Part shown: positions 1 to 6,933 of the stretch, one piece after another
Numbering within the stretch: the first letter of the stretch is position 1
Layout of the letters: every line of letters begins with the position of its first letter
NCBI GenBank assembly: GCA_039180865.1
Contig: JBCDCZ010000023.1
Span: 1-27,394 of the forward strand
Origin: JBCDCU01 sp039180865
GTDB taxonomy: Bacteria; Pseudomonadota; Alphaproteobacteria; Rhizobiales; JACESI01
Reading direction: 5' to 3'
DNA: 27,394 bases
The notes under the pieces: model-generated
The model's input: only the letters and a program-made list of their open reading frames with translations
Databases searched by the model: none
Told to the model about the DNA's origin: nothing
Position numbers and translations under genes: made by a program

Positions 1-516
1 GATGCCGAATGAGCGACCGGTTGCATCAGGATCTGAGGCAAAAGAAGAGACAATAACTGTGCTCAACACATCTTCAAAGTTCACGACACGGTCAAATGAA
101 ACACCATCCACGGAACCGAATGCGAAGTCGTCATTTCCATCAACTTCGGTAAAGGTGATTTCGTCGATCCGCACAGTCGTATCGAAAGTGAAGACAAGCA
201 CGTCGTTTCCGAAAAAACCATCGATTGCGTCGTTGAACAGGCCCGGTTCGTCTGCGCCAAGACCGTTGAGATCCTGATCGACTTCGCGTGCGGCAAAGCT
301 GATGTCAGACGGGTTCGGTCCGCCTGTAAACGCGCTTGCAGGGAACGTACCCGCGGTCACATCAACGGTGATGCCATCAGTCGTGAATGAGCGATCTCCA
401 TCCGGCGCAATGCTGCCGAAGAAGTCGCCTGTGAAATCGAATGTTACGGCTTCTGCGGGGCCGGAGACTGCGATCGCAAGCGCGCCTGCGAAGATCGCTC
501 CAATAATCTTTTTCAT
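1..516 (-). CDS. Secreted protein, 5' part only (C-terminus beyond left edge)
   Basis: The minus strand is open from an ATG at 516 through base 1 (172 codons) with no stop, so the gene is truncated by the window edge. A GGAG ribosome-binding site lies just upstream of the ATG. Residues 1-23 form a clear Sec signal peptide (MKKIIGAIFAGALAIAVSG then PAEA). The mature part is acidic and rich in Asp, Phe, Gly and Thr, starting VTFDFTGDFF, with beta-rich repeats such as VLVFTFDTTVRIDEITF. This composition is typical of exported proteins that end in a PEP-CTERM or VPLPA-CTERM sorting signal, but the C-terminus that would prove it is outside the window. The function is not recognisable. The gene is divergent from urtA, with an FNR-type box about 157 bp upstream of its start. 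Confidence 0.8.
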   Translation of the reverse strand, partial: MKKIIGAIFAGALAIAVSGPAEAVTFDFTGDFFGSIAPDGDRSFTTDGITVDVTAGTFPASAFTGGPNPSDISFAAREVDQDLNGLGADEPGLFNDAIDGFFGNDVLVFTFDTTVRIDEITFTEVDGNDDFAFGSVDGVSFDRVVNFEDVLSTVIVSSFASDPDATGRSFGI

Positions 517-666
517 GTTTAGCTCCAGATTTGGACGTGACACCAAAAACGTACGCGGCTCATCATTTCTATCGGCAATTGTCGCCCCCACCACCGCATA
601 GATGACAGAAATGCCGCGTTAGATCCGCGTTGGGAACCTATCCATTCCATTTGGCAGAGTCAGACA

Positions 667-680
667 TTGATTTGTATCAA
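667..680. promoter_or_regulatory. FNR/FixK/DNR-type binding site
   Basis: The sequence TTGATTTGTATCAA matches the palindrome TTGAT-N4-ATCAA exactly. This is the known consensus for FNR, FixK and related oxygen- or NO-responsive CRP-family regulators in alphaproteobacteria. Its centre is about 157 bp upstream of the minus-strand secreted-protein start and about 510 bp upstream of urtA, so the minus-strand gene is the likelier target. Occupancy is inferred, not shown. Confidence 0.55.
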
Positions 681-969
681 ATTGTGGCAGGATCTGGGCG
701 GGGATTTTGACGGTATGGATGACACAAGGCGCTGAAAATTCGAGGTAAATTAAATTCCGGCTGTAATCAATGGTGCGCAATCTGACGAGAATTGTGGCGG
801 TATGTGGGTACTTTCGCTCGATTTTGAGGTGCGGCAAACACTGTGAAATTCCGATTGTGTGGATACGCAGGCGAATCGCCGTCCTCTGGACCCAAGTGAC
901 TGCAACGTCGCGGTGCTCTCAGGGTTTCGGGCGAAACCTCATGTTCAATCTGGATATCCAGCCTTAAAA

Positions 970-997
970 ACCCGGAGGATGCCCGTGGGTATTTTTT
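970..997 (+). terminator. Weak terminator-like structure
   Basis: ACCC and GGGT arms around GGAGGATGCCCGT can form a short imperfect stem, followed by TATTTTTT. No convincing gene ends just upstream (only an unsupported 65-codon frame ending at 967), so it may be fortuitous or end an untranslated transcript. Confidence 0.25.
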
Positions 998-1133
998 AGG
1001 CAGTGGCGAAATTTTGTGCGCTGAATGCCCGCTGAGCGTGCAGAAATTAGGGGCGCTGCAATTTAAGCGATTTTAAACCATTGATCCTTTGCAACAATTC
1101 CAGACAGCGCCTGATTATTGGCCGCGCAAAGGC

Positions 1134-1150
1134 TGGCATGCTTCGTGCTT
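1134..1150 (+). promoter_or_regulatory. Sigma-54-like promoter for the urt operon
   Basis: TGGCATGCTTCGTGCTT fits the sigma-54 consensus TGGCAC-N5-TTGC at nearly all key positions: GG at 1135-1136, GC at 1147-1148, and exactly 10 bases between them. Transcription would start near 1160, leaving a leader of about 26 nt before urtA. Urea uptake operons are commonly under NtrC/sigma-54 nitrogen control, which supports the call. No clean NtrC palindrome was found upstream, so activation by NtrC remains inference. Confidence 0.45.
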
Positions 1151-1185
1151 GTTCACTGCCGTCAAATTTCAAACGGGAGTCCAGA

Positions 1186-2481
1186 ATGACAAACCTCAGG
1201 AAACGCGTCGCACAAACTGCCGCCGCTACCCTTTTTTCCTTGCCGCTGATGGCAGGCCAGGCTCTGGCCGAGGACGAAACGATCAAGGTCGGCGTCCTCC
1301 ATTCCTTGTCCGGAACAATGGCGATTTCGGAAACCACACTTAAAGATACAATGGAAATGCTGATCGATCAGCAAAACGAAAAAGGCGGCCTTCTCGGCAA
1401 GAAGCTTGAAGCCGTCGTTGTCGATCCGGCCTCTGACTGGCCGCTCTTTGCTGAAAAGGCGCGGGAACTCCTGACGGTTCACGAGGTCGACGTTATTTTT
1501 GGTAACTGGACATCTGTTTCCCGCAAATCCGTTCTGCCGGTGATTGAAGAGCTGAACGGTCTTCTGTTCTACCCGGTTCAGTATGAAGGCGAGGAGAGCT
1601 CGAAAAACGTCTTCTATACGGGCGCTGCTCCGAACCAGCAGGCGATCCCCGCAACCGACTACTTCCTTGAAGAGCTCGGCATTGAGAAATTCGCCCTTCT
1701 CGGAACGGACTATGTCTATCCGCGCACGACCAACAAAATTCTTGAGCAATACCTCAAGGACAAAGGCATTCCGGCGGAAGACATTTTCGTAAACTATACT
1801 CCGTTCGGTCATTCCGACTGGTCGAAGATCGTGGCTGACGTCGTGGCGCTCGGCGCGGATGGCAAGAAAGTCGGCGTGATCTCAACGATCAACGGCGACG
1901 CGAATATCGGTTTTTATAAAGAGCTTGCCGCAGCCGGTATCTCGGCTGACGACATTCCGGTTGTTGCGTTCTCCGTCGGTGAAGAAGAGCTCTCCGGCCT
2001 CGACACATCCAACCTCGTTGGCCACCTTGCAGCCTGGAACTACTTCCAGTCAGCTGACACGGATGGCAACGCCGAATTTATCACGGCGTGGAAAGCGCGC
2101 ATGGGCGAAGAGCGTGTGACGAACGATCCGATGGAAGCCCACTATATCGGCTTCAATATGTGGCTTGCTGCGGTTGAAAAAGCCGGTACGACTGACGTCG
2201 ATGCCGTGCGCACCGCCATGTACGGCCAGGAATTCCCGAACCTTACCGGCGGAACCGCTGTCATGCTTCCAAACCATCACCTCGCCAAGCCGGTCCTCAT
2301 CGGTGAAATCCAGGCTGACGGTCAGTTCGATATTATCAGTCAGACCGAAGAAGTTGCTGGCGACGCATGGACCGACTTCCTGCCGGAATCAGCTGTTCTG
2401 AAGTCCGACTGGAAAGAACTTGGTTGCGGAATGTACAACACCGAAACCAAGACCTGCGTCCAGATCAAGTCCATCTACTAA
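1186..2481 (+). CDS. urtA: Urea ABC transporter, substrate-binding protein UrtA
   Basis: This 431-residue periplasmic protein belongs to the branched-chain amino acid/amide binding family and captures urea for the UrtBCDE transporter. The chosen ATG at 1186 has a GGGAG ribosome-binding site and begins a signal peptide (MTNLRKRVAQTAAATLFSLP, cleavage after ALA near residue 28). In-frame codons reach back to 1081 but would destroy the signal peptide and place the start upstream of the sigma-54-like promoter. The mature start ETIKVGVLHSLSGTMAISET and the block NGLLFYPVQYEGEE are typical of UrtA. It is first in urtABCDE and is followed by a strong hairpin that may raise its expression above that of the membrane genes. 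Confidence 0.95.
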   Translation: MTNLRKRVAQTAAATLFSLPLMAGQALAEDETIKVGVLHSLSGTMAISETTLKDTMEMLIDQQNEKGGLLGKKLEAVVVDPASDWPLFAEKARELLTVHEVDVIFGNWTSVSRKSVLPVIEELNGLLFYPVQYEGEESSKNVFYTGAAPNQQAIPATDYFLEELGIEKFALLGTDYVYPRTTNKILEQYLKDKGIPAEDIFVNYTPFGHSDWSKIVADVVALGADGKKVGVISTINGDANIGFYKELAAAGISADDIPVVAFSVGEEELSGLDTSNLVGHLAAWNYFQSADTDGNAEFITAWKARMGEERVTNDPMEAHYIGFNMWLAAVEKAGTTDVDAVRTAMYGQEFPNLTGGTAVMLPNHHLAKPVLIGEIQADGQFDIISQTEEVAGDAWTDFLPESAVLKSDWKELGCGMYNTETKTCVQIKSIY

Positions 2482-2511
2482 GACTTCCTGATCGACAGAC
2501 GTTGAACCCCT

Positions 2512-2536
2512 GGAGGAGGCCCCTGTGGTCTCCTCC
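2512..2536 (+). promoter_or_regulatory. Strong hairpin between urtA and urtB
   Basis: GGAGGAGGCC (2512-2521) pairs with GGTCTCCTCC (2527-2536), one G-U pair included, around a 5-nt loop, and is followed by TTTA. It starts 30 nt after the urtA stop. Such hairpins after binding-protein genes commonly act as partial terminators or 3'-end stabilisers. The left arm looks like a ribosome-binding site but is 37 nt before the urtB ATG and buried in the stem. Confidence 0.6.
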
Positions 2537-2556
2537 TTTAATGGTTATCTCATTTC

Positions 2557-4524
2557 ATGCGCCCATTGTTTTTGCTCCTTGCTGCTGCGGCACTTATTTT
2601 CACAGGTGCATTATCCGGCGGCCTGCAGACGGCAAAAGCGGAGACGCTTCAGCCAGCCCTTCAGGAAAATGCCAAATCTGTTGAGCGTGCGTCGCGACGG
2701 ACCATCGCGCCGGTCATCGAAGCGATCCTTGAGAGCGGGTCACCGCATATCCAGGTCTTCCTGGAGAAATGGCGTGAAAAGGATGTCTGGCTCAGGAAAG
2801 AAGACGGGCAATTCTATTTCGCCGAGGATATCGGCAACCGGACCTTTCGCCTCATTGATATCGATACGGGTGTCGCGGCAGGCGAAGTCTCCAAGCGCGA
2901 TCTCAAACAATTAAAACCGAACAGCGGCGTGCGTGCGATCATCGCCGCAGCCCTCGTCCAGTTTCAACTCCTTGATCCAGACCCAGCGCGGCGACAGGAA
3001 GCGCTCTCAGCTATCGAACGCGACCCGGAAGCCTCTCATCTTGCAGCCCTGCGTGCATCAATCGGCGACGAACCGGATGCGGATCTCAAAGAACAAAAAA
3101 CGCGGATAGAGCGCCTTCTGACCATCCGCTTTGCCGAAGAGGATGACGAGCGGGTCGAAGCGATCAATCATTTTGCCTCCGACACCGGTGTCGATGTCCG
3201 CGCGACCCTTAATCAGGTTCTGCAAAGCCGCCTTAAAGTGGCAGCGACGCTCCCGGATACGGAGAATATCGCCCGTATCCTGACCCTCGAAGACGGGCTT
3301 GTCTTGGAAGACGCTTATACTGAGCTCACAGACGCCGGGCTTGCTGAAGCGGCTCCCGATGCCGATCAGCGCAAGGCCATCCTGATTGAGAATATCGACA
3401 GCGGGAAAGTTTCCGGCGTTGAGGTTGCAAGCCTCGATACACAGGCCGCAAGAGACAGCGCCTATGCTCTCTTGGTGTCAGCCGGAAGTGCACCGCCGCT
3501 CGTCACTGAAACGGAAATGGCTATGGCTGTCTCCAATCACGTTTTCTACCACGCTTATTTGGAACCTTCGAAAGCCGTAACTGATGCTGCGAGCGGTGTG
3601 GTGAATGGGCTTGAGACAAGGCTTTTCTTTTATAACCTCATTGATCTTGGCCTCGACGGTCTGTCGCTTGCCTCGATCTACTTTCTCGCGGCCATCGGAC
3701 TTGCGATTACGTTTGGTGTTATGGGGGTCATCAATATGGCCCATGGCGAGTTCATAATGATCGGCGCTTATACCGGTTATGTCGTTCAGCAATTCATTCC
3801 GAATTATACCGTCTCGATCCTGGTCGCCCTGCCGCTTGCCTTCGCGGTTGCCTTTGCGGCCGGTGTTGCCATGGAGCGGCTCGTTATCCGGCATCTTATG
3901 CACCGCCCGCTTGAGACTCTGCTTGCGACCTTTGGGATTTCGATTGCCCTTCAGCAGATTGCCAAGAACATTTTCGGGACGCAGGCACGTCCCCTCACCT
4001 CACCGGACTGGCTTGACGGAGCACTCGTCTTTAATGATGTGATTGCCATCAGCTATATCCGGATCGCAATCTTTGCTCTCGCGCTCATTTTTCTGGCGCT
4101 GCTCCTGTTTATTTTGAGGCGCACGCGGCTTGGCCTTGAGGTGCGCGCCGTGACCCAAAACCCGCGCATGGCGGCGTCCATGGGGATCAATCCCGACCGG
4201 GTAAATATGCTCACCTTCGGGCTAGGCTCCGGGATTGCGGGCATTGCGGGTGTTGCGATCGGGCTCTTCGCGCAGGTTACCTCAGAACTCGGTTCGGCCT
4301 ATATCGTGCAAAGCTTCATGACCGTTGTGGTCGGCGGTGTCGGTAATATCTGGGGCACGCTCGCAGGCGCCGGGATGATCGGGTCTTTCCAGAAGGTGAT
4401 CGAGTGGTTCAATCCGTCGAATACGCTAGCGGCGCAGACCTACATGATCATCATCATCATTATCTTCATCCAATTCCGGCCAAAGGGTATGATACCGCTC
4501 AAAGGCCGGGCTGCGGGAGACTGA
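2557..4524 (+). CDS. urtB: Urea ABC transporter, permease UrtB
   Basis: This 655-residue inner-membrane permease of the LivH family would form the urea channel with UrtC. Residues 1-28 are a signal-like segment. A hydrophilic extension of about 300 residues follows, and then the membrane domain from about residue 350 to 645, with the characteristic LGLAITFGVMGVINMAHGEF-type block and a C-terminus ending RPKGMIPLKGR. The N-terminal extension is known in many proteobacterial UrtB proteins; its role is unclear. The ATG at 2557 has only a weak ribosome-binding site, but the signal-like start MRPLFLLLAAAALIFTG supports it. A run of ATC codons near 4445-4470 encodes six consecutive isoleucines. Confidence 0.93.
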   Translation: MRPLFLLLAAAALIFTGALSGGLQTAKAETLQPALQENAKSVERASRRTIAPVIEAILESGSPHIQVFLEKWREKDVWLRKEDGQFYFAEDIGNRTFRLIDIDTGVAAGEVSKRDLKQLKPNSGVRAIIAAALVQFQLLDPDPARRQEALSAIERDPEASHLAALRASIGDEPDADLKEQKTRIERLLTIRFAEEDDERVEAINHFASDTGVDVRATLNQVLQSRLKVAATLPDTENIARILTLEDGLVLEDAYTELTDAGLAEAAPDADQRKAILIENIDSGKVSGVEVASLDTQAARDSAYALLVSAGSAPPLVTETEMAMAVSNHVFYHAYLEPSKAVTDAASGVVNGLETRLFFYNLIDLGLDGLSLASIYFLAAIGLAITFGVMGVINMAHGEFIMIGAYTGYVVQQFIPNYTVSILVALPLAFAVAFAAGVAMERLVIRHLMHRPLETLLATFGISIALQQIAKNIFGTQARPLTSPDWLDGALVFNDVIAISYIRIAIFALALIFLALLLFILRRTRLGLEVRAVTQNPRMAASMGINPDRVNMLTFGLGSGIAGIAGVAIGLFAQVTSELGSAYIVQSFMTVVVGGVGNIWGTLAGAGMIGSFQKVIEWFNPSNTLAAQTYMIIIIIIFIQFRPKGMIPLKGRAAGD

Positions 4525-4526
4525 CG

Positions 4527-4691
4527 ATGAATCCGTTTCCCTTTCTGCTTTTTCTCCATGAACCGGAGCGCGTCTCTAAACAGGATCAAGCCGTGAAGCC
4601 TGTTTCGAAGCCCGATCCCTGTCCCTGTCCGTCGTTCTTTGCCGGGCTGTTTTGTTTTCGATCTACCGGGAATAAGGAACGGAAGATCTGA
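4527..4691 (+). CDS. Possible 54-residue small protein or coupling ORF between urtB and urtC
   Basis: An ATG two bases after the urtB stop has a well-placed GGGAG (4515-4519), and the frame ends in a TGA that overlaps the urtC ATG (TGATG at 4689-4693). It therefore bridges the whole 166-bp gap between two genes that are usually close together. The peptide starts MNPFPFLLFLHEPERV, has a Pro/Cys-rich middle (KPDPCPCPSFF) and a basic end. No family is recognised. It may be a real small protein, a device coupling translation from urtB to urtC, or an accident of spacing. A hairpin (4578-4584 with 4599-4605) lies inside it. Confidence 0.4.
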   Translation: MNPFPFLLFLHEPERVSKQDQAVKPVSKPDPCPCPSFFAGLFCFRSTGNKERKI

Positions 4692-5914
4692 TGAAGACAG
4701 ATGTCCCACTTTCGGAACGCTCTGCGGCGGGAGCAGAAGACGGCAGAAGGCGCCCCTTTCTGATCGAGAATCCGTCGGTTCTGATCTTCATGGCAGCACT
4801 TGGGCTATTCACACTCGGTGCGACGCTTCTATCCGAAGGGATGGGGATCGGCTTTTTCTCCACGAGCTTCGTGAAGACGCTCGGAAAGACGCTCTGCCTG
4901 TGTCTCATCGCCATCGCCATGGACCTCGTCTGGGGTTATTGCGGGATCCTGTCGCTCGGTCATTTCGCCTTTTTCGGGCTCGGTGGCTACATGATCGGCA
5001 TGTGGCTGATGTATGAGCGCACGAAAGAGATCGTCGTTACCTCCTTTGACAATGCTCCTCTACCCCCGACACCCGATGAGGTGCGAGACGCGATCGGGGT
5101 TCAGATTTTCGGCGTTGTTGGCGGGGCGGAAATCCCGGCAATCTGGTACTTCGCCGATAGCCTTTTCATGCAGCTCTTCTTCGTTGTGGCGATCCCGGGT
5201 TTGCTCGCCCTCGTCTTCGGCTGGCTTGCTTTCCGCTCACGCGTGACGGGCGTTTATCTCTCGATCCTGACCCAGGCAATGACGCTGGCGCTCTCGCTCT
5301 ATCTCTTCCAGAACGATAGCGGCCTTCGCGGTAACAATGGTCTTTCCGGCCTTCAGAACATTCCGGGCCTTACTCATCTTTCGCAAGATATTCTGTCGAT
5401 CTATTTCCTTTGGGCATCGGCGCTGGCGCTTGCCGCGGGGTATTTATTGGCGACCTATATTGTCGGTGGGAAATTCGGCTCGGTGATTTCCGGTATCCGG
5501 GACGATGAGCCACGCGTGCGGTTTCTCGGTTATCCGGTCGAAGCCTATAAGCTTATTGTTTTCACGATCAGTGCGGTGATCGCGGGGATTGCCGGTGCCC
5601 TCTATTATCCGCAGGCTGGTATCATCAATCCCGCTGAGATTGCACCGATTGCCTCGATCTATCTTGCGGTCTGGGTCGCGATCGGCGGACGCGGACGGCT
5701 TTACGGCGCGGTAATCGGTGCCGCACTCGTGTCGCTTCTCTCCACCTGGTTTACCGGCGGTCAGGCGCCGGACATTCCGCTTGGCTTTTATACAATCCAA
5801 TGGGTCGACTGGTGGCTTGTTCTTCTCGGTTTCGGTTTCGTGCTCGTGACGCTCTTTGCGCCTTCGGGAATTGGCGGGCTCATTGACAGTCTTGTCAGAA
5901 AGAAGACCTCATGA
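4691..5914 (+). CDS. urtC: Urea ABC transporter, permease UrtC
   Basis: This 407-residue inner-membrane permease of the LivM family is the partner of UrtB. A cytoplasmic N-terminus of about 30 residues precedes the first membrane segment (VLIFMAALGLFTLGATLL). The LivM-type block GYCGILSLGHFAFFGLGGYM and the later IGGRGRLYGAVIGAALVSLL are clearly visible. The start ATG overlaps the stop of the small upstream ORF, and the last four bases overlap urtD (ATGA), which suggests translational coupling. Confidence 0.94.
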   Translation: MKTDVPLSERSAAGAEDGRRRPFLIENPSVLIFMAALGLFTLGATLLSEGMGIGFFSTSFVKTLGKTLCLCLIAIAMDLVWGYCGILSLGHFAFFGLGGYMIGMWLMYERTKEIVVTSFDNAPLPPTPDEVRDAIGVQIFGVVGGAEIPAIWYFADSLFMQLFFVVAIPGLLALVFGWLAFRSRVTGVYLSILTQAMTLALSLYLFQNDSGLRGNNGLSGLQNIPGLTHLSQDILSIYFLWASALALAAGYLLATYIVGGKFGSVISGIRDDEPRVRFLGYPVEAYKLIVFTISAVIAGIAGALYYPQAGIINPAEIAPIASIYLAVWVAIGGRGRLYGAVIGAALVSLLSTWFTGGQAPDIPLGFYTIQWVDWWLVLLGFGFVLVTLFAPSGIGGLIDSLVRKKTS

Positions 5915-6660
5915 CCGCACTTCTCGAAGTCTCCAATGTTTCGGTTGCCTTTGACGGGTTCAAGGCGATCAACGGCCTTTCGTTCGAGATCGGACGTAAG
6001 GAATTGCGCGCTATCATCGGGCCGAACGGTGCCGGCAAGACGACGTTCATGGATATCGTCACGGGCAAGACACGACCCGACGAAGGCACCGTCACTTACG
6101 GCGAAGACGATACGAAAACACGTAATCTTCTGCGTCTTTCCGAGAGCGCGATTGCGCGGGCCGGGATTGGGCGGAAATTCCAACGTCCGACCGTTTTCGA
6201 GCATCAGACAGTCCATGCCAATCTAGCCATGGCGCTTCGTAACCGGCGCTCGCCGCTTGATGTGCTCTTTTACCGGCGTACAGGTGAGGATCAGGATCGA
6301 ATCCAGGAAATTGCAACGGAAATCGGCCTCGCGGATACGCTCGACAAGAGTGCTGGAACGCTATCGCACGGGCAGAAACAATGGCTTGAAATCGGCATGC
6401 TCCTTGCGCAAGATCCGAAGCTTCTTCTGGTCGATGAACCGGCGGCGGGCATGACGCTTGGTGAGAGGGAACACACGACGGACATCCTCAAGAAAGCAGC
6501 CGAGACCCGTGCGGTCGTTGTCGTCGAACACGATATGGAATTCGTCCGACGGCTCGAATGTAAAGTGACGGTCCTTCATGAGGGGTCGGTTCTGGCCGAG
6601 GGAAGCCTCGATCATGTCACCGCCGATCCCGATGTGATCGAAGTCTATCTTGGAAGGTAG
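5911..6660 (+). CDS. urtD: Urea ABC transporter, ATP-binding protein UrtD
   Basis: This 249-residue cytoplasmic ATPase of the LivG type powers urea import together with UrtE. It has Walker A GPNGAGKTT (37-45), the signature LSHGQKQWLEIG (151-162), and Walker B LLLVDEP (171-177), with the H-loop in VVVEHDMEFV. The signature carries His in place of the first Gly, as is usual in UrtD. The start overlaps the urtC stop by four bases. Its final codons GGAAGG probably once served as the urtE ribosome-binding site. Its stop TAG is now built from the TA target and the first G of the inserted element. Confidence 0.95.
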   Translation: MTALLEVSNVSVAFDGFKAINGLSFEIGRKELRAIIGPNGAGKTTFMDIVTGKTRPDEGTVTYGEDDTKTRNLLRLSESAIARAGIGRKFQRPTVFEHQTVHANLAMALRNRRSPLDVLFYRRTGEDQDRIQEIATEIGLADTLDKSAGTLSHGQKQWLEIGMLLAQDPKLLLVDEPAAGMTLGEREHTTDILKKAAETRAVVVVEHDMEFVRRLECKVTVLHEGSVLAEGSLDHVTADPDVIEVYLGR

Positions 6661-6691
6661 AGCGCATCCCGGCCATATGGAACCATTTTTG
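6660..6691 (+). repeat. Left terminal inverted repeat of the MITE-like element
   Basis: This 32-bp end matches the right end in inverted orientation at 27 positions. The outermost 13 bases are identical, and 18 of the first 19 match. Confidence 0.8.
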
Positions 6692-6707
6692 ACGAGGGGA
6701 TTTTGCG

Positions 6708-6932
6708 ATGAGACCGAGTGAAAAACGCAGGGCATATCGGGTGATACGTCCGAGTATTTGCGCGACGGTATCTGCGCAAAATCGCCCGTCCCAGAGGGTC
6801 TCGTTCCGACGGACGCCTGCTTGCGCCAAATCCTCGACCGATGCACCACATCGCTCACCGGTCTTGGCACAAGCATCCGCCTGCGTCGGACACGAAACAA
6901 AACTGGATAAATATGACCGGGATGCGCTCTAG
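6708..6932 (+). CDS. 74-codon ORF inside the MITE-like element, possible coupling ORF
   Basis: The ATG at 6708 follows GAGGGGA (6694-6700) at a good distance, and the frame closes with a TAG at 6930-6932, one base before the urtE ATG. The product begins MRPSEKRRAYRVIRPS, is Arg- and Ser-rich, and resembles no known family. It lies almost wholly inside the inserted element, so it is unlikely to be an old gene. It may be translated and carry ribosomes to urtE, which lost its own ribosome-binding site through the insertion. That role is inference. Confidence 0.3.
   Translation: MRPSEKRRAYRVIRPSICATVSAQNRPSQRVSFRRTPACAKSSTDAPHRSPVLAQASACVGHETKLDKYDRDAL
6898..6929 (-). repeat. Right terminal inverted repeat of the MITE-like element
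   Basis: This is the inverted copy of the left end, with mismatches at repeat positions 14, 20, 21, 23 and 27. It contains two ATGs (6913 and 6922) in frame with urtE, so the insertion may have supplied alternative urtE starts. Confidence 0.8.
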
Positions 6933-6933
6933 C

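Larger units (their letters stand above)
517..1185. other. 669-bp intergenic region between the secreted-protein gene and urtA
   Basis: No convincing gene lies here. Short reading frames at 619-837 (minus) and 770-967 (plus) lack ribosome-binding sites and family resemblance. The region holds a perfect FNR/FixK-type box (667-680), a small 6-bp hairpin (923-938), a weak terminator-like structure followed by a T-run (about 970-997) and a sigma-54-like promoter (1134-1150). Confidence 0.7.
6660..6929. mobile_element. 270-bp MITE-like element inserted between urtD and urtE
   Basis: The left end (6660-6691, beginning GAGCGCATCCCGGCCATAT) and the right end (6898-6929, reverse complement beginning GAGCGCATCCCGGTCATAT) form terminal inverted repeats with 27 of 32 bases identical; the first 13 are perfect. 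They are flanked by TA at 6658-6659 and 6930-6931. A TA duplication is the hallmark of IS630/Tc1-mariner transposition and of MITEs mobilised by such enzymes. The element is too short for a transposase and none is recognised. Removing it with one TA gives GGAAGG TAG C ATG: a urtD stop one base before the urtE start with a good ribosome-binding site. This reconstruction is strong support for an insertion. Confidence 0.8.

Noticed and set aside
619..837. 72-codon minus-strand frame upstream of the secreted-protein gene
   Set aside because: It crosses the FNR-type box, has no convincing ribosome-binding site, and its composition is unlike the neighbouring genes.
770..967. 65-codon plus-strand frame in the gap before urtA, followed by a terminator-like structure
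   Set aside because: No ribosome-binding site, unusual composition and no recognisable family; the structure after it is weak.
4444..4473. Run of ATC repeats at the end of urtB, considered as a slippage tract
   Set aside because: It encodes isoleucines in the last membrane segment in the correct frame; the repeat is short and not unusual there.
6361..6900. 179-codon minus-strand frame across urtD and the inserted element
   Set aside because: A shadow of urtD joined to element sequence; no ribosome-binding site and no transposase motifs.
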